Source: Dendrocalamus latiflorus (lineage: Eukaryota; Streptophyta; Magnoliopsida; Poales; Poaceae). Taken from it: a stretch of 64,000 nucleotides of DNA. Positions 34,150 to 45,965 of the stretch are shown here, piece by piece. The notes beneath the pieces are model-generated. The model saw nothing but the letters and a program-made list of their open reading frames with translations. It did no database searches and had not been told where the DNA came from. Position numbers and translations under genes: made by a program. The DNA is taken from NCBI GenBank assembly GCA_017311315.1, contig CM029650.1, positions 21,671,374 through 21,735,373 on the forward strand. Reading direction: 5' to 3'. How positions within the stretch are numbered: position 1 is the stretch's first letter; each line of letters begins with the position of its first letter.

Positions 34150-34415
34150 CGACTTCGGCTTCTGGCTTATTTTTCACTATTCATAAGTTTCGTCTTTTTC
34201 TGAACTTTTGGCTTTTTGTTGAGCTTTTTTGCCGGTTCTTTTTTCCCGTATTTGTTTGTATTATACATAATGGGCTAACATTTTTTATTTTTAAATTTTT
34301 TTAATTTTAATTATGCTAAATAAGCCTCTGTCAGCTACAGTGCTTTTTTCAGCCAGCTACAGTGTTTTCAGCCATAAGCCACGAGCTTTTCAGCCGAACC
34401 GATCACCACCTTAGT
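34150..34415 (+). mobile_element. MITE, family a, copy 2
   Basis: Closely matches 3951-4214 (TTCTGAACTTTTGGC, TTTTGCCGGTTCTTTT, ATAATGGGCTAACAT, TCAGCTACAGTG). It ends GATCACCACCTTA like copy 1, while its left end is diverged or truncated. Confidence 0.75.
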
Positions 34416-34620
34416 TGGTCTTTGTGCTTCTCGACAAGCTTTGTACTGCATTGCCTCTTTCTCTGGTAGTTTAAGTTCTCATTGTGCTTAAGCTTATCTT
34501 CTTCATAGTTTGTATAACTATCGGAGAGGAGTGGACCCTTGTAGAAACTTTTGGGGGTGATTTTAAAACGTGACATTCACCCCCTCTGTCGCCATTTCGG
34601 TCCTACAAGATTCCTATCCT

Positions 34621-35811
34621 TTTCTCTCTGCATCAACGAGAGAATTTCTAAAACTTTTTTATTCAAAATATCTTTGAATTTATAGATAACTATATAGATT
34701 CCAAAAGGACACTATGGACAGCGCTAAGTATAATTTCAGACCTACAGTAATGCCATCGACAATGCATGTAGCATTGGCTGTGTTTTTTTTTTTCTCTTGT
34801 CGGATATCTGCTTGCTACTGAGATTAAAAAATTGGTTATCGCTTGCAAGTTGCAACGCATCAGCTGATACACAATTAGACCAGTACAATTCCATACAAGA
34901 CAATGGCTGTGCAGAGTAGGAATGTGCCCAAGATGGCTTACCATTTTCTGCATCATTCCTGTCGTTTCTTTGGTCTATCAATGGTCAGATTTGTTAAAAC
35001 CCGATCTGTTCCTCAGCTTGAATCGTACAACCTGAATGTCACATCCCACCCACCTGCAGAAGTTCCAAAACCGCCATTAGATTCTTCAATTGAAACAAAT
35101 TAAGGCAAGTAGTTTACATTGGAATCACTTGGAAACCATAACCTAGTCAATCGGATTAATTCAAGAAGCTTCTGCATCAACCGGCGCTCTGATCTATTGA
35201 CAGTTTGACACAAGAGCATGACATGATGACACCTGGCTCACTCAGGGAAAACAAACATCAAGATAAATCTCGATGACTGCTGCAGTAAAATCCTTCCAAA
35301 CAACTTATTTTTATACATTCCGATTTCCGATCGAGAGAACAAACCTTGATCATCTATCTAATTAACCCGCCGGCAAGCTGATCTCATTTATCCATATAAC
35401 CTTTGTCCGGAGAAATTGACACCTTAGTCCTTTGGAAAGTTACAGCAAATGTCCGGTAAAAATTTTTACTGGTAACCGCAGACAAGGCGGCCGATTACCG
35501 GCGGTTATCGTTGAAATTTCGCCGATACAAATTTCACTGAGATGGTGTCCATGTAGCCTCTGGAAACTTGATGTGAACATCGAACAGAAGATATTAGAGA
35601 CTTGCAACATCATATTATCATTTCCACTTCATGCACATCACATGCATTCCTTTTCAACAAGGTGACCCAACATTAGCAAAGCAATAATCTCTTACTCAAA
35701 ATTAATCCTCACTGCAAAGCTTTGTGTAACAAAGTACCCCCAAAAGAACAAGAACACAACATATAGAGATCTCAAGAAGGAAAAGAAGAACAGCATGGCT
35801 CCTCTCTTTTT
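34621..35811. other. 3' flank of the GRAS gene, no further gene confirmed
   Basis: A plus-strand open stretch of 66 codons at 34903-35103 shows no recognised family. The 100-150 bases before 35812 are the likely 3' untranslated region of the GRAS gene on the minus strand. Confidence 0.4.
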
Positions 35812-37230
35812 TCACAGAGGACTCCAAACAGACACTGAGGTCAAAGGCCTGGACTTCCAGCACAAAGCAAGCCTCCCCTTCTCATGCATAACCCCAAACC
35901 CCCTACTGAAAAGGCCAACCAACATCTTGGCCTGGGCAACATTGAAACTGCTCAGCTCACAAACCCTAAACCCCTCCATGCACCCAGATGCAACGCTGGC
36001 CCCACCTGTCACAGACCCATACTGCCCCACAGAGTCCTCTATCCTTGGCCCCAACATCTCCTTCTCCACAAGCCTCAGGCACATTTCGTAGGCACCACCA
36101 CAGAAGCAGCTCGCCAGTGACTCCAACACCGCGGTGAAGTAGTGCAATGCTTCGCAGAAGAACTCCACAAAGGAAGCAGTAGCAAGAGGTGACACCCTGC
36201 CGATGTGAAACAGCTCTTCTTCAATTAGGACCACCAGTTTAGGCTGTAAAATGTTGACAGTGCCAACAAGAAGCATCTGTAACTTGTTCAGGGACATGTA
36301 AGGCCTATTTGTTGTGTCGCATGAGACGATCACTGAGCCTTTGCAGCTCTTGGTGAACTCATGTAGGTCCCCCTCGCTTTGTACATGGAGAGAGCTGTAC
36401 TGGAATGGAAGGTTCAAGGACTCTGCGAACTCCGAGAGCCACCGTGCAGCCGTGCGGCGTGTGCCGGCATCGGAGTCAGCGTCGGTCGTGGGTGCCGTGA
36501 GGTGGAAAGACTTGCTGCTGTGGCGGGCAAGGTCTGACATGAGTGACGACCACTGGACACCGTCGCCGATGTTGAAGTCGACGACATGGACGTCCTGATC
36601 ATCCATGGTGGCTTCTAGGATGGCCTGGTTGGCGGTGAAGTGTGCGAACTTGGTGAACGGTGACAGCTCTTGCAACATCTGGTATGCCGGCAATCGATTG
36701 GATGGCGGCGGCGCAGTTGGTGGATGGCATTCGGTCCCCGCACCGGAGATCTGGGACTGTAGACCCCGGGCAAAGTAGTAGGCCAGATGATCAAATGATG
36801 CATCATAACTTCTACAAGCGATATCAGGGAGGAGGCCGTCGAGCCTCGACATGATAGATGAGGCTTGGATCAAGTCCCTAGCCTCAACTGCCTTGGCACC
36901 GGCGAGGAGGAGGTCACCTAAACTGTTCTCCTCCATGAGCTCCTCCTGGACTGCCACCAAGTTGCCATTCTCTTGCCCTACCAACCTCTCATCAAAGCTA
37001 GCTAATGGATCAACATCGGAGAAATCATCTTGAAGCAAATCATTAGATTCTTGGACCATTATTTCCAAGAACTCATGATCTTGCTGCTGATCAGGGGAAG
37101 GATCACCATCATACATGTTGGCATTCTCATGGGGAATTACCACTTGAGGAGACCATAGGAGATAGCTACTCTCTTCATGCTGTGTGGGGAAGGGGATGAG
37201 AGGGGAGCAAGGATATGACATGGTCTCCAT
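35812..37230 (-). CDS. GRAS-family transcription regulator, NSP2-like
   Basis: A single open frame of 472 codons starts with ATG at 37228-37230 and ends TGA at 35812. The variable amino part (1-100) is acidic and Gln-rich. The GRAS domain follows: leucine-rich region I from about 104 (SLGDLLLAGAKAVEARDLIQ), the NSP2-type phrase YQMLQELSPFTKFAHFTANQ (183-202), the VHIID motif as VHVVDFNIGDGVQW (214-227), ILQPKLVVLIEEELFHIGR (327-345), SFVEFFCEALHYFTAVLESL (353-372) and the SAW end RLALCWKSRP...SVWSPL (453-472). The shared phrases identify the NSP2 subfamily, nuclear co-regulators that work with NSP1 in symbiosis signalling and strigolactone synthesis. Length and intron-free structure are normal for the family. 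No lesion is seen. Whether it is the NSP2 orthologue or a grass paralogue cannot be told here. Confidence 0.9.
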   Translation of the reverse strand: METMSYPCSPLIPFPTQHEESSYLLWSPQVVIPHENANMYDGDPSPDQQQDHEFLEIMVQESNDLLQDDFSDVDPLASFDERLVGQENGNLVAVQEELMEENSLGDLLLAGAKAVEARDLIQASSIMSRLDGLLPDIACRSYDASFDHLAYYFARGLQSQISGAGTECHPPTAPPPSNRLPAYQMLQELSPFTKFAHFTANQAILEATMDDQDVHVVDFNIGDGVQWSSLMSDLARHSSKSFHLTAPTTDADSDAGTRRTAARWLSEFAESLNLPFQYSSLHVQSEGDLHEFTKSCKGSVIVSCDTTNRPYMSLNKLQMLLVGTVNILQPKLVVLIEEELFHIGRVSPLATASFVEFFCEALHYFTAVLESLASCFCGGAYEMCLRLVEKEMLGPRIEDSVGQYGSVTGGASVASGCMEGFRVCELSSFNVAQAKMLVGLFSRGFGVMHEKGRLALCWKSRPLTSVSVWSPL

Positions 37231-37336
37231 TTAGTTGCTACCCTCAACAAGAATTGCCCTGGTCTGTGTAGTTTCACACACCTTTTGTATACAAGGAAGA
37301 GAGAAGGTGTTAAGGACCATTTCTCAAGAGGAGGGA

Positions 37337-37345
37337 ATTTTATAT
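37337..37345 (-). promoter_or_regulatory. TATA box of the GRAS gene
   Basis: The minus strand reads CCACATATAAAATTCCC about 107-115 bp before the ATG. This spacing allows a leader of roughly 75-85 bases. Confidence 0.5.
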
Positions 37346-38429
37346 GTGGACCATCATGGCTAATGTAAGGTAGTAATTTGTCTGATGTTGAAGCCCTAAT
37401 GGGGTCATTTATCTAACAAAATATTTTTGCCCTTTTGTATAGTTCTCTAACAACTTCAGAGGATATGTTGTGTCGTTGTGCCTTTTTTGCTGAGAAATCA
37501 AAGTGAAGCAGAAAGAAGCGAGCGTGTGCTAGGGCATATCCCTGGAATGCTTCTTGCTAGATGTCAGCATGTGGTCAGGTTTTGACTTTTGAACCATATG
37601 CGTAAAGAATTCCATGCTTGATGCTTGGTTGCTGCAACCATATGGCCAGGTAGCGATATCAATGCAATAAAGCAAAAAAAATAAAATAAAATGCAATCCC
37701 AAGAAGAAACTTACATTTATGATATGTAGTTCTGGGCACAAACACTAGTTAATTCTTAACCATCTCTTCTGGCCATGTAGACATCCTTATGACCAGGCCA
37801 CGTACAGTTTGTTTTCTTATGTTGATGTGTGCTCAGTTTTATAATCAGTGTCCAGTAAGCTCATGACACAGACTTGCTCCAATACCCAATTCTTTATGTG
37901 CTGGAGTATAAGCAATCAAAGAGCATCGTTATTGCAAATTAATATTAAAATCTTAGCAGTTTCATAATGTACGTAGCTGGTAGACCATTGATTCAAACAA
38001 AATGTTAATATTTAAGAGAGAGAAATGAGAAGTGACCAATAGAGTGTAACTGAAAGAGAACAATGCAGCTTGTCTCAAGGGGTAGAGCTGACGCGGAAAG
38101 GGAACTTACACAAAGTGTGGGCCACTGAGATATTCTTGGTTCCAAGCAACTCTTGTTGTTTCATCTGACAGTTTCTCCTGGATTCTTCTCCCTGGTAACT
38201 CGTAGTACGATTGGCTCAAAAAGAACTGAGATAGTAGGAGATTCAGTAAACCATTAGATCTTGAGATTTGAACAGTCATGTGCATCCTTGTACAGAACAG
38301 CTCAGATACAAAATGCACAAATGCTGTGCTTTGACGAGCTTCAAGCAGGGGACAATTATGCTGGAACACATAAAAGAACTATTTCTTGCTTTCTGCCAAG
38401 AGTCCCAGAAGTGATTGGTATAAGAGGAT
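37346..38429. other. Upstream region of the GRAS gene, no other gene
   Basis: No coding similarity. Contains A-rich simple sequence at 37672-37690. Probably includes the GRAS promoter on the minus strand. Confidence 0.4.
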
Positions 38430-40093
38430 TGTTAGTATTATACTAAAGATAATTATGAAGATGATTGTATCATTTTTATGTTATGATCTTTTTAATAACA
38501 TGTTATTTTGTCTCTTTAATAAATATCTTTTATATTAATCAATAAGTATGCGACTTGTTCATGGACTCTTTATTCACGTTTCGACGTTATTCCTAAATTA
38601 TCCCTGATCTTATATTATTATGTGGGATAATTATGATTTATAGATTGACACATATATTGGTTGATGATCATATTTCACGGATCATGGATATTGAGATATC
38701 AAATTAATAATATGGACACGTATAAAAGTACATGGTGTTGAATTGACCGATCGTAAGACACCGTTGAGGTTGCTATGTTTTTATGTGTCATCAATTAGTT
38801 TCAAGTAATAATAATATATAATCCTTGTATCTAAGATCAACATAGTTTTCTATATATGTGATAGTACAATTAGAGATTGCCAAACGTTACTCCGTAATTG
38901 AGTAGTTATAAAGATAGCTTTCGGGTATGATATGAAGCATACGAAGGAATGTTACTAGTTGGATACGGTATTTGCTCCTCCTATATAACAGAAGAGATAT
39001 CTCTAAGTCCTTTGATGTAATCGAATAAAGGAAGTGCATAGCCATACCACGAGTGGTCGAAGAGTCGACCACATGAAGTTATCCATCACTAGATTAAAAA
39101 AAGATTGAACAGTCCATTGATGACATGTTTCTCATGAGATCGATCAGGTATCGTGAGACAAAAGGAGAATACGCAAATAGGTCATTTAGTTTGACCAGAT
39201 ATCATACAGGTATACTAATTGGTCGTGAGCTGATTAGACATATCACAAAACTGGTCTACGAATTGGTCATATAGAGATACAGACTGGTCGTAATCAGATA
39301 CAAACTGGTCATAAGAAGTTACGAACTGGTCGTGAATGACTAAGACCCGTTTGCAAATCATATTACGTAAGGTCCGTCTGGTTTAATCTTTGTGTATGTT
39401 TGGGGGTCGATATATTTTGCTAGGCACTGCTACCAACCAGTAATTATAAAGGTGTTTTCGGGTTACAACTAAGTATATATGAACCTACAGGGTTACACGT
39501 TTTATGGGTTAAAACAGTAAGGGTTCAGATGATAGGCTCTGAGTCAAATACATTCTCTACTTGTATTGGATAAGTATTTGGTCGGAGGCTCTCCAAGTGT
39601 GATACGATCTCTACTCGTGCTGAATAAGAATTCAGCCGGACACACTATATAAAGGGGTGCATAGGGTTTTGGAAAAAGAAAGATATTGCACTACCAAAAC
39701 CCTAGCCACCTCCTTTCGAAGGTATTGTTGTGCACGCTGTTGATAGCACACCAATGCATAGCGTTTTATCCCTGGGCATGTAGATTTCAGTAGAAACGCT
39801 ATTGCGACTGCGGCGCTAATCGAGATGATCTGAGCAGAAGACAACCGACTCATAGAGATCAACTACCGTTAGAGGACGATCGACTTCCGAGGATCACTTT
39901 TCAGAAAATGTTGTATGATCAACTACTTTCACTACATTAACATACGCTACGTTGAATTAGACTGCTTTAACTTTTCTTTCGCTACACTATACATCCAGTG
40001 GTAACGATTCATAACCTCTTACTCATATAACTTTTTAATTTACATGATAAAAATTTTAATTTACGTTCATGTAACCTCCTCTATATTCCAACA
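38430..40093 (+). mobile_element. Probable single LTR of a retrotransposon (about 1.66 kb)
   Basis: Starts TGTTAGTATTATAC and ends TATTCCAACA (TG...CA). It contains a consensus TATA box TATATAAA at 39646-39653 followed by a leader-like stretch. The part 39150-39350 repeats ACTGGTCGTAA, ATTGGTCGTGA and ACTGGTCATAA about eight times, the same GGTCGTA word that fills the Copia LTR at 50765. No target duplication was found and no internal region follows, so it is either a decayed solo LTR or one end of a rearranged element. Confidence 0.55.
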
Positions 40094-41440
40094 AAGGTGT
40101 CACCATCCACATGCCAACAAGGGAACCTCTGTATCCAACAAAGATGTCACCATACGCACGCCAACACGGAACCTCTGCATCATGAATTGTGATTACTCTT
40201 AAGTGTCAGTAATCAGGACGCCCATGCATTGTTTATCACAAGTATTCATTGTCATGTAACCAGAACAAAATGGATATCAAAGTGCAATAAAACAGACTTG
40301 CACGGTTAGAAAGGAAAGTAATGTCTTTTATACGGTAAAGATCCTTGACAGCATGGAAGTATGAAACTTTCATGCGACTGGGTATTCAAACTAAGTAGAT
40401 GACTTCATCGTTCATTTTGCCAACAAAAAAAGCTAAGGAATTTGTCATGATCATTGCCATGATCAATGAAAGACCAGGAAGAAATGTCAAAGCACAACAT
40501 AACAGGTTTATACAGTATGAAGGAAAAGGAGAAGTCATTAATCCGAAATCTCCCCACAAAAGAAACTAACTGAACTGATATGGCAAAAAGAAAAAGGCAT
40601 ACTACTTGAGAGCGTGCAAGCATCATACTAACTCACATATCATCATAGGGCATAGTAATTAATTCGTTTGAAACTAAGAAATGAGTTCATAGTCCATTTA
40701 ATAATACAGAAAGTGTAGGAATCATTGACATCAAATGAGTTGAGGCCGGCAGATGGAGACCTTGGTGTCATCCTAAATTCCTAATCACACCAGAGAAAGA
40801 AGCGAAAGATTAATTTAGATCATAAAACATAGTATAGATGCAGTACTGGATCAACGATTCCAGCAGACCAATGATTGGCAGTCCTGGAATCAGTAGATTG
40901 AAACAAATATATAGTATAATCACCTTTGCTCTTGTTTTTATTCTCCTGGTGGGTGTCAACATGATGATCAACAGAAAATGAGAATCAAATAATCAGAAAA
41001 ATTTATGCATGCAACAAAACTTACGAGACTAAAAAAACAGGGAGATACAATTGCTCTTGAAGGACACTTGTCAACATTTGATTGACACAAAATATTTCTA
41101 TTCAAAAGCCTACAAAATTTGTTAAATGGGAAAAGTGGGCAAACATCACCGAACAATTTCCAGCAGAAAGCCTTCAGATGTTGAGGGCAAGGCGGGAGGC
41201 ATCTTGTAGCAAATAGAAGGCAAAGGTAATACCAGCAGAACAGTTTTCTCTTCTGCAGTTCTGGCACAGCCTGGTATCCTATACTCCAAATCCTCAGCTA
41301 GTTTGGCGCATCACTAAAGTTTACTTTCATACTTGTTTCCTAATATAACAACAAGAACACTTGAATCCCAAATTGAAGTACAAAGCAGCAATCTGGCACT
41401 ATATGACGTTAAAGGACTATGTGAGAAGATTCATGATTTT
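40094..41440. other. No gene seen; one short tandem duplication
   Basis: About 40084-40180 contains two imperfect copies of CCAACAAAGGTGTCACCAT...GGAACCTCTG(T/C)AT. The rest is AT-rich without family motifs. Confidence 0.45.
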
Positions 41441-43375
41441 GTTGTGACGAATCATTGCTATTTTAGTGGAGTGGAAATTTGTTTTTTTTTTTGCAAATTT
41501 ACAGTTTTTCAGGGGGGTTGTCAGACTTATCAGTCTGACTGGCCAGAGGTAGCGGTCTGACTGGCCACCACTAGCGGTTAGACTGGCTAGGGTTGGTGTA
41601 ACATCCTGATTTTCAGAGCCTTTTTGAAGTTTTTAAAATAAAATTTGCCATTTGAATTTTTCCGGAATTAATAAAAGCTTAAATTAAATTTTTATTAATT
41701 AAAAGGATTTAACATGACTAAATTAAACATTAGCATCTGGTGATAGTATTTTATTTGGCTTCCTTGTGTCTCAAAGAATTTTCTGAAATTTTCATGGATT
41801 TTTCTAGAGTTATTTACTATTTTTCTAGAGCTCAAATGAACATATGGGAATTTCAGAAAATAGAAATACCCCAAAAATCCCTAAAAAGCCTTTTGTGCCG
41901 AATCCATTTCTCCCCACCGGCCCAGCCCACTTTGCCCCGCGCTTGACACGCATCGCGCATCCGGCCGCCGCTCTCCTTGCCTGATGGCCACCACGTATTT
42001 GGCATCGGGCGGTCCCCCTCGCCCGTTGGATGCATGATGTGTGTCCACCATCTGGCTACCGCTTACGCCCATCTCGGCCGTACGCATGTCACTCTCTCCT
42101 GCGTTGTCTTCGTCACGGTCTCTCACCGCCGTGCGCGAGGCCAACTCGTCTCGGCATTCGCGTCCGCTCCGCATGCGCCGTCAATTGTCCCCACCCTGGA
42201 CTCAGTGTCCATGTCTGCCTAGGCCTCTCGACGTCTGGGTATAAATAGCCAACCGCCTCTCTTGTTTTCCCATCCTGAGCTTCCTCCGCCCTCGTCACCT
42301 GTAGCTGATCTCCACCGTCGAGTTTGCGCTACTGTCGAGTTTAGGTCAAGAAGCTAAGAAAATCAAGTTAGATCAAAGAGTAAGGACTTAGCGGATTCGA
42401 ACTTATATGCATTGAAAAGCGTGTATAAGTATAGTGTGTATGAGTAAAACCCGTATTGTGTGGGGTTAATGGGTTTCTTCTATATGTGCTAAGTAGATAG
42501 TATCTATTAGGATTAAATAGGTGCTAGTTGCCTATCTATTTAAAGGGTCAGGATGGATATTTGCTAGTTAGCCATCTAATATTTGCACATTGAAGCCAAG
42601 TGTTCTAGGGTTAAGGTTAGAAAAGTATGAGTATTGTGTGTGCTCTCTTGTCCTCCAGGTAGAGTGACTATAAAACCTTCATCATCAAGTAGCAATATAT
42701 CAATTTTGTTTATCTTTCATTGATCCTTCTTGTTTTAATTGATTTGCTCTTAATCTTGTTGGTTTTAATCTTTTCTCTCCCCTTCTTGATCTTGTTGGAT
42801 GCCAAGGACAAATAAGGGATAGAAATATCTCATGAAAATCAAACTCCATTTATCTAGGCATAAGGTTTTACAAGTTATTGAAGTTGCCTGTTTCTCCATC
42901 TATCTAGGCATCAGGTTTTACAAGTTATCGTAGTTGCCTGTTTTTGCTTGGATTTGACATTCTCAGGAGTTTTCTTGATCCAGTTGTTTTTACCTCGACT
43001 TGTTGGATGTTCTTGCTTGCTGTGACATGTGTAAATACATCTAGAGCCATCTTGGCCATCATTTACCCATAAGTAAGTTATATTCCTCATTTTCCTCTTT
43101 TGTCTGCTTTTGGTGCAACTTTCCTTCAAATAGGACAAGGTCACAATTTTGATAATAATTTTCTTGATCATTGATTGGAATTGGTTTGTGACATCTAATA
43201 GAATGTGCATGCGAAGTTTCAAATTATTTGGACCTACAGATCAAAAGTTATACAGATTCTTTGTTTTGAAATCATGCTGGTTTTACTATTTATCAGGCTG
43301 ATTTTACTATTCACCTAGTCTGACTGCCCCGTGGAGAGGTCTGACCATCCCCATTGAGTTGTTTGACTGGTAGCA
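41441..43375 (+). mobile_element. LTR-type sequence (TGTAACATCC start) inside older LTR debris
   Basis: TGTAACATCCTGATTTTCAG begins at 41597. A TATA box (GGGTATAAATAGCC, 42240-42247) lies about 640 bases in, followed by a leader-like stretch. A plausible end is GGTTTGTGACA at 43193, without a matching target duplication. On both sides (41480-41595 and 43315-43375) are repeated TCTGACTGGCC-like words typical of a different grass LTR. A direct repeat of about 50 bp (ATCTAGGCATAAGGTTTTAC...GTTGCCTG) occurs twice at 42844-42943. Confidence 0.5.
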
Positions 43376-43958
43376 CATTGAATCTCTAGAGTTTTGCTAT
43401 CTTTGGCTCGTGGCTTTGGTATGCTAAGTATTTGTGATTCCGCTGCACGTTGTTGTTGATTTTTGGAGAAAGTTTTTGAAAGAGTCATTCATGCTCCTAT
43501 GACTTATCATACTCGATCCTACAGATGTCAATTTAATTAATATGAACAAGGGGCAAACAAAAGGTTCCGATGCCAAAAATTAGGCAATAGGCTACTTGTC
43601 CTAAAAGTTATGCAGAAGAACTATGAATTCTAAGAGTGAAAGTGAAAGATAACAAACTTTTTACAACAATTTGCATGAGCTATGATGCCTAACGGTTGAA
43701 AACAGGAGTGGCAAGTAGCTGCACTAGGTACATTCTTCTTAATAAACTTACCAAGCTAGATCAAAGTAATACTCTAATGTTACATATTCAATAGCTCATG
43801 TGGCTCAATCAGACATAAGGTTTGAGAAGCTGCAGCAGAAGTACCCATTTTTGCAAAAATTTCATATCAGTTCCACTGAAGTTAAAGATGACATTTGTAT
43901 GAAGCCAACCATCCTAGCTCCTTGATCCCTACCTACCTCCTTCACCAATCACCGCCAA
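43376..43958. other. No gene seen
   Basis: AT-rich sequence lying beyond the broken end of the truncated Gypsy element on its 3' side. No 3' LTR copy was found here. Confidence 0.4.
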
Positions 43959-45573
43959 CTATTGCTCGAACCTTCCCTTTAACATCTCTAGTCTTTCATG
44001 TGCCTTACTTGAGCTCAACCATCCCACCGAACTTCCTTGACCATACCTTAGCTTATCCCTGAGCCTAGTCCCGGTCCACACCATCGATGATGGTTGCCTC
44101 CAAGCTTCGTATACATCAAAGACCAAGAAATTAACGAGGGAGCTCACGCTACCTGAATCAACTAGCATCAACACCTCTTCTTTGCCAATGCGTCCTTGCA
44201 GCCTGAGAGCGCGCCTCTTGCGTGGGGTGTTATGGGAAGAGTTGTTGATGAGCATAAGCACCCCTCGCTGGCATGGATTCCCCCATGGATTCCCCATTGC
44301 TACCCTCGGAGTCCAGTTGACATTGTAGGGCTTCAAGGAACTCTTCTACCACATGTAGGGAAACCTCTTCCGGGCATTCGTGATTTTTACTCCATTTTTC
44401 TCCACATGTGAAACACAACCCATTAGTCCTTCTGTATGCTTTCAAGGCCGCCAATTTCTCCTTCAAGTGACTGTCTTCTAGATTCTTTTGGTCATCTCTT
44501 GTTGGATGCTTATACTCTTCTCCTTTTAGTGAGACCTTGGGCTTCTCACCGGATGAGTTGAGCTTGGATTTGTTCTTGTCTAGATCCTTGTGTTCATTTC
44601 TTGCAAAACTCCTATTCGGTCCTACTTCTAGTTCCTCCTCCTGCAATAAAGCCAAGGCACTAGTAGTATCGACGTCAGGAGGGCGATGTAACCATATTGC
44701 AGAATGAATATTATATCTTAGCCCTTCTAAATATTCATGAACAAAAAATGTTTCAGCTAAGGTTGGGTTGTACAACCAAAGATGATGCCACAACTGCTCA
44801 AACTGGTTAGTATACTCTTGCACCGATGAGTTTGCCTAAGGGATCTCAATTGGCGTCGATAATGTTGATACTTAGTAAACCTATGGGTAACCAAATGACA
44901 CATCTCCTCCCAACTCTCTATTCTCCCTTGCTCCTCCATCTTCTGCAGCAATAAAGCTGTTGTTCCTACAAAGTTTAGTGCAACAAATGTAGTCTTCAAG
45001 GTTTCTTGCACCCCCAAACACCTCAAAGTATGTCTCACACCTTTGTCTCCACAACATTGGATTTTCTCCATCAAATTTGGGGAACTCCATTTTGGGGGTG
45101 GGGTTAGGACTAGTACGAATTGGGGGATTGTGGTGGAATTGGTTGGCTCCTCTACCTTCTATACGCATTTCATCAAACACATGGTATGCATGGGAATTGG
45201 TCGGAAACATATCCATGACCGGGGCGAGCTGAGGGACTCGTAAGAGTCCGTCGGCGTTGCCCCGGGTGAGAACATTCTCACGGTGGCCATGAGGCCTAAT
45301 GTGGCGCTTGCTCTGGGATCTGGGGTTGTGATCGCTCGGCGGTGGCGCCTCGTGAAGCGCCGGCGATGAAGCCAATGCCGACACTTGTGGACTCGACGCT
45401 CCTCGCGGACCATGGGGATCGAACATCACCGCGTTGGTCTCCAGCGTCATCAGACGAGTGTTGATCTCCCCAAGCATCGTCTCGAAGGCAGCAAATTGGT
45501 CGCACAGTTGCTTCATCAACTTCGAAGCCGCATCGCTCTTCTCCTTCATCACCGCCATTGCCTGGATGACCAT
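43959..45573 (-). pseudogene. Gypsy gag and protease start, several frameshifts
   Basis: The frame from ATG 45573 runs MVIQAMAVMKEKSDAASKLM to PKMEFPKFDGENPMLWRQRC, the usual Gypsy gag opening. It continues in other frames with VALNFVGTTALLLQKMEEQG, then EYTNQFEQLWHHLWLYNP and FVHEYLEGLRYNIHSAIWLH. The zinc knuckle is CFTCGEKWSKNHEC. A protease start RIGKEEVLMLVDSGSVSSLV follows. At least three frame changes are needed to connect these parts, after which similarity is lost. Confidence 0.8.
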
Positions 45574-45638
45574 TTCCTCAAACTGATTGAGCCTCTTCTT
45601 GGGAGCCAGAGTGGGTAGTAGGGAGCTTTGATACCAAA

Positions 45639-45965
45639 TGTCACTGTCCGGTGGTCCGATTGGAGTGATCGGAGAGGATTTGGGATCAGAGAATGAGAAA
45701 GGCAGAAGAGGTAGGGGAAGATGAGGTCAGAATTGGGGATCGAGTTCTTTCTTCTATTCCATATCCCTTTCTATTACTTACATCCTTGGTATATATCTCA
45801 CCAAGTTTTCCTCTCATGTTACAATTCAATCAAGGCATCAGTCCTATTCATTGTCCGACACAATCCGTGAAATCACTACGCTCATCCAACGGCCCAATTG
45901 GCCCAAGACACTTCATCCTTTGCCTACTCGGTTACTTCTCCAGCCCAGCCTTCCCACACCTAACA
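45639..45965 (-). repeat. 5' LTR of the truncated Gypsy element
   Basis: 327 bp with TG...CA ends, adjoining the tRNA-Met-type primer site at 45625-45638. No second copy was found in the window. Confidence 0.7.

Larger units (their letters stand above)
31740..34620 (+). mobile_element. LTR-retrotransposon debris split by later insertions
   Basis: A promoter-like TATA box (GCGCTATAAAAGGAG near 32200) is followed by a leader and by the phrase CATTCACCCCCTCTGTCGCC near 34573, typical of the transition from LTR/leader to coding sequence in plant Copia elements. No gag or pol frame follows. Two younger elements interrupt it (33066-34007, 34150-34415). LTR boundaries could not be fixed. Confidence 0.4.
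43959..45965 (-). mobile_element. Truncated Ty3/Gypsy element (5' LTR, gag, start of protease)
   Basis: On the minus strand: a 327-bp 5' LTR (45965-45639, TGTTAGGTGTG...GACAGTGACA), a primer-binding site TTTGGTATCAAAGC at its end (initiator tRNA-Met type), a gag region and the first part of protease. RT, RNase H, integrase and the 3' LTR are absent, so the 3' part was deleted. Confidence 0.75.

Noticed and set aside
34903..35103. 66-codon plus-strand frame as a small gene
   Set aside because: No recognised family, no promoter or splice signal, length expected by chance.
38430..40093. Calling a proven solo LTR
   Set aside because: TG...CA ends and TATA box are present, but AGGAT on the left and AAGGT on the right are not a target duplication. 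Kept only as probable LTR.
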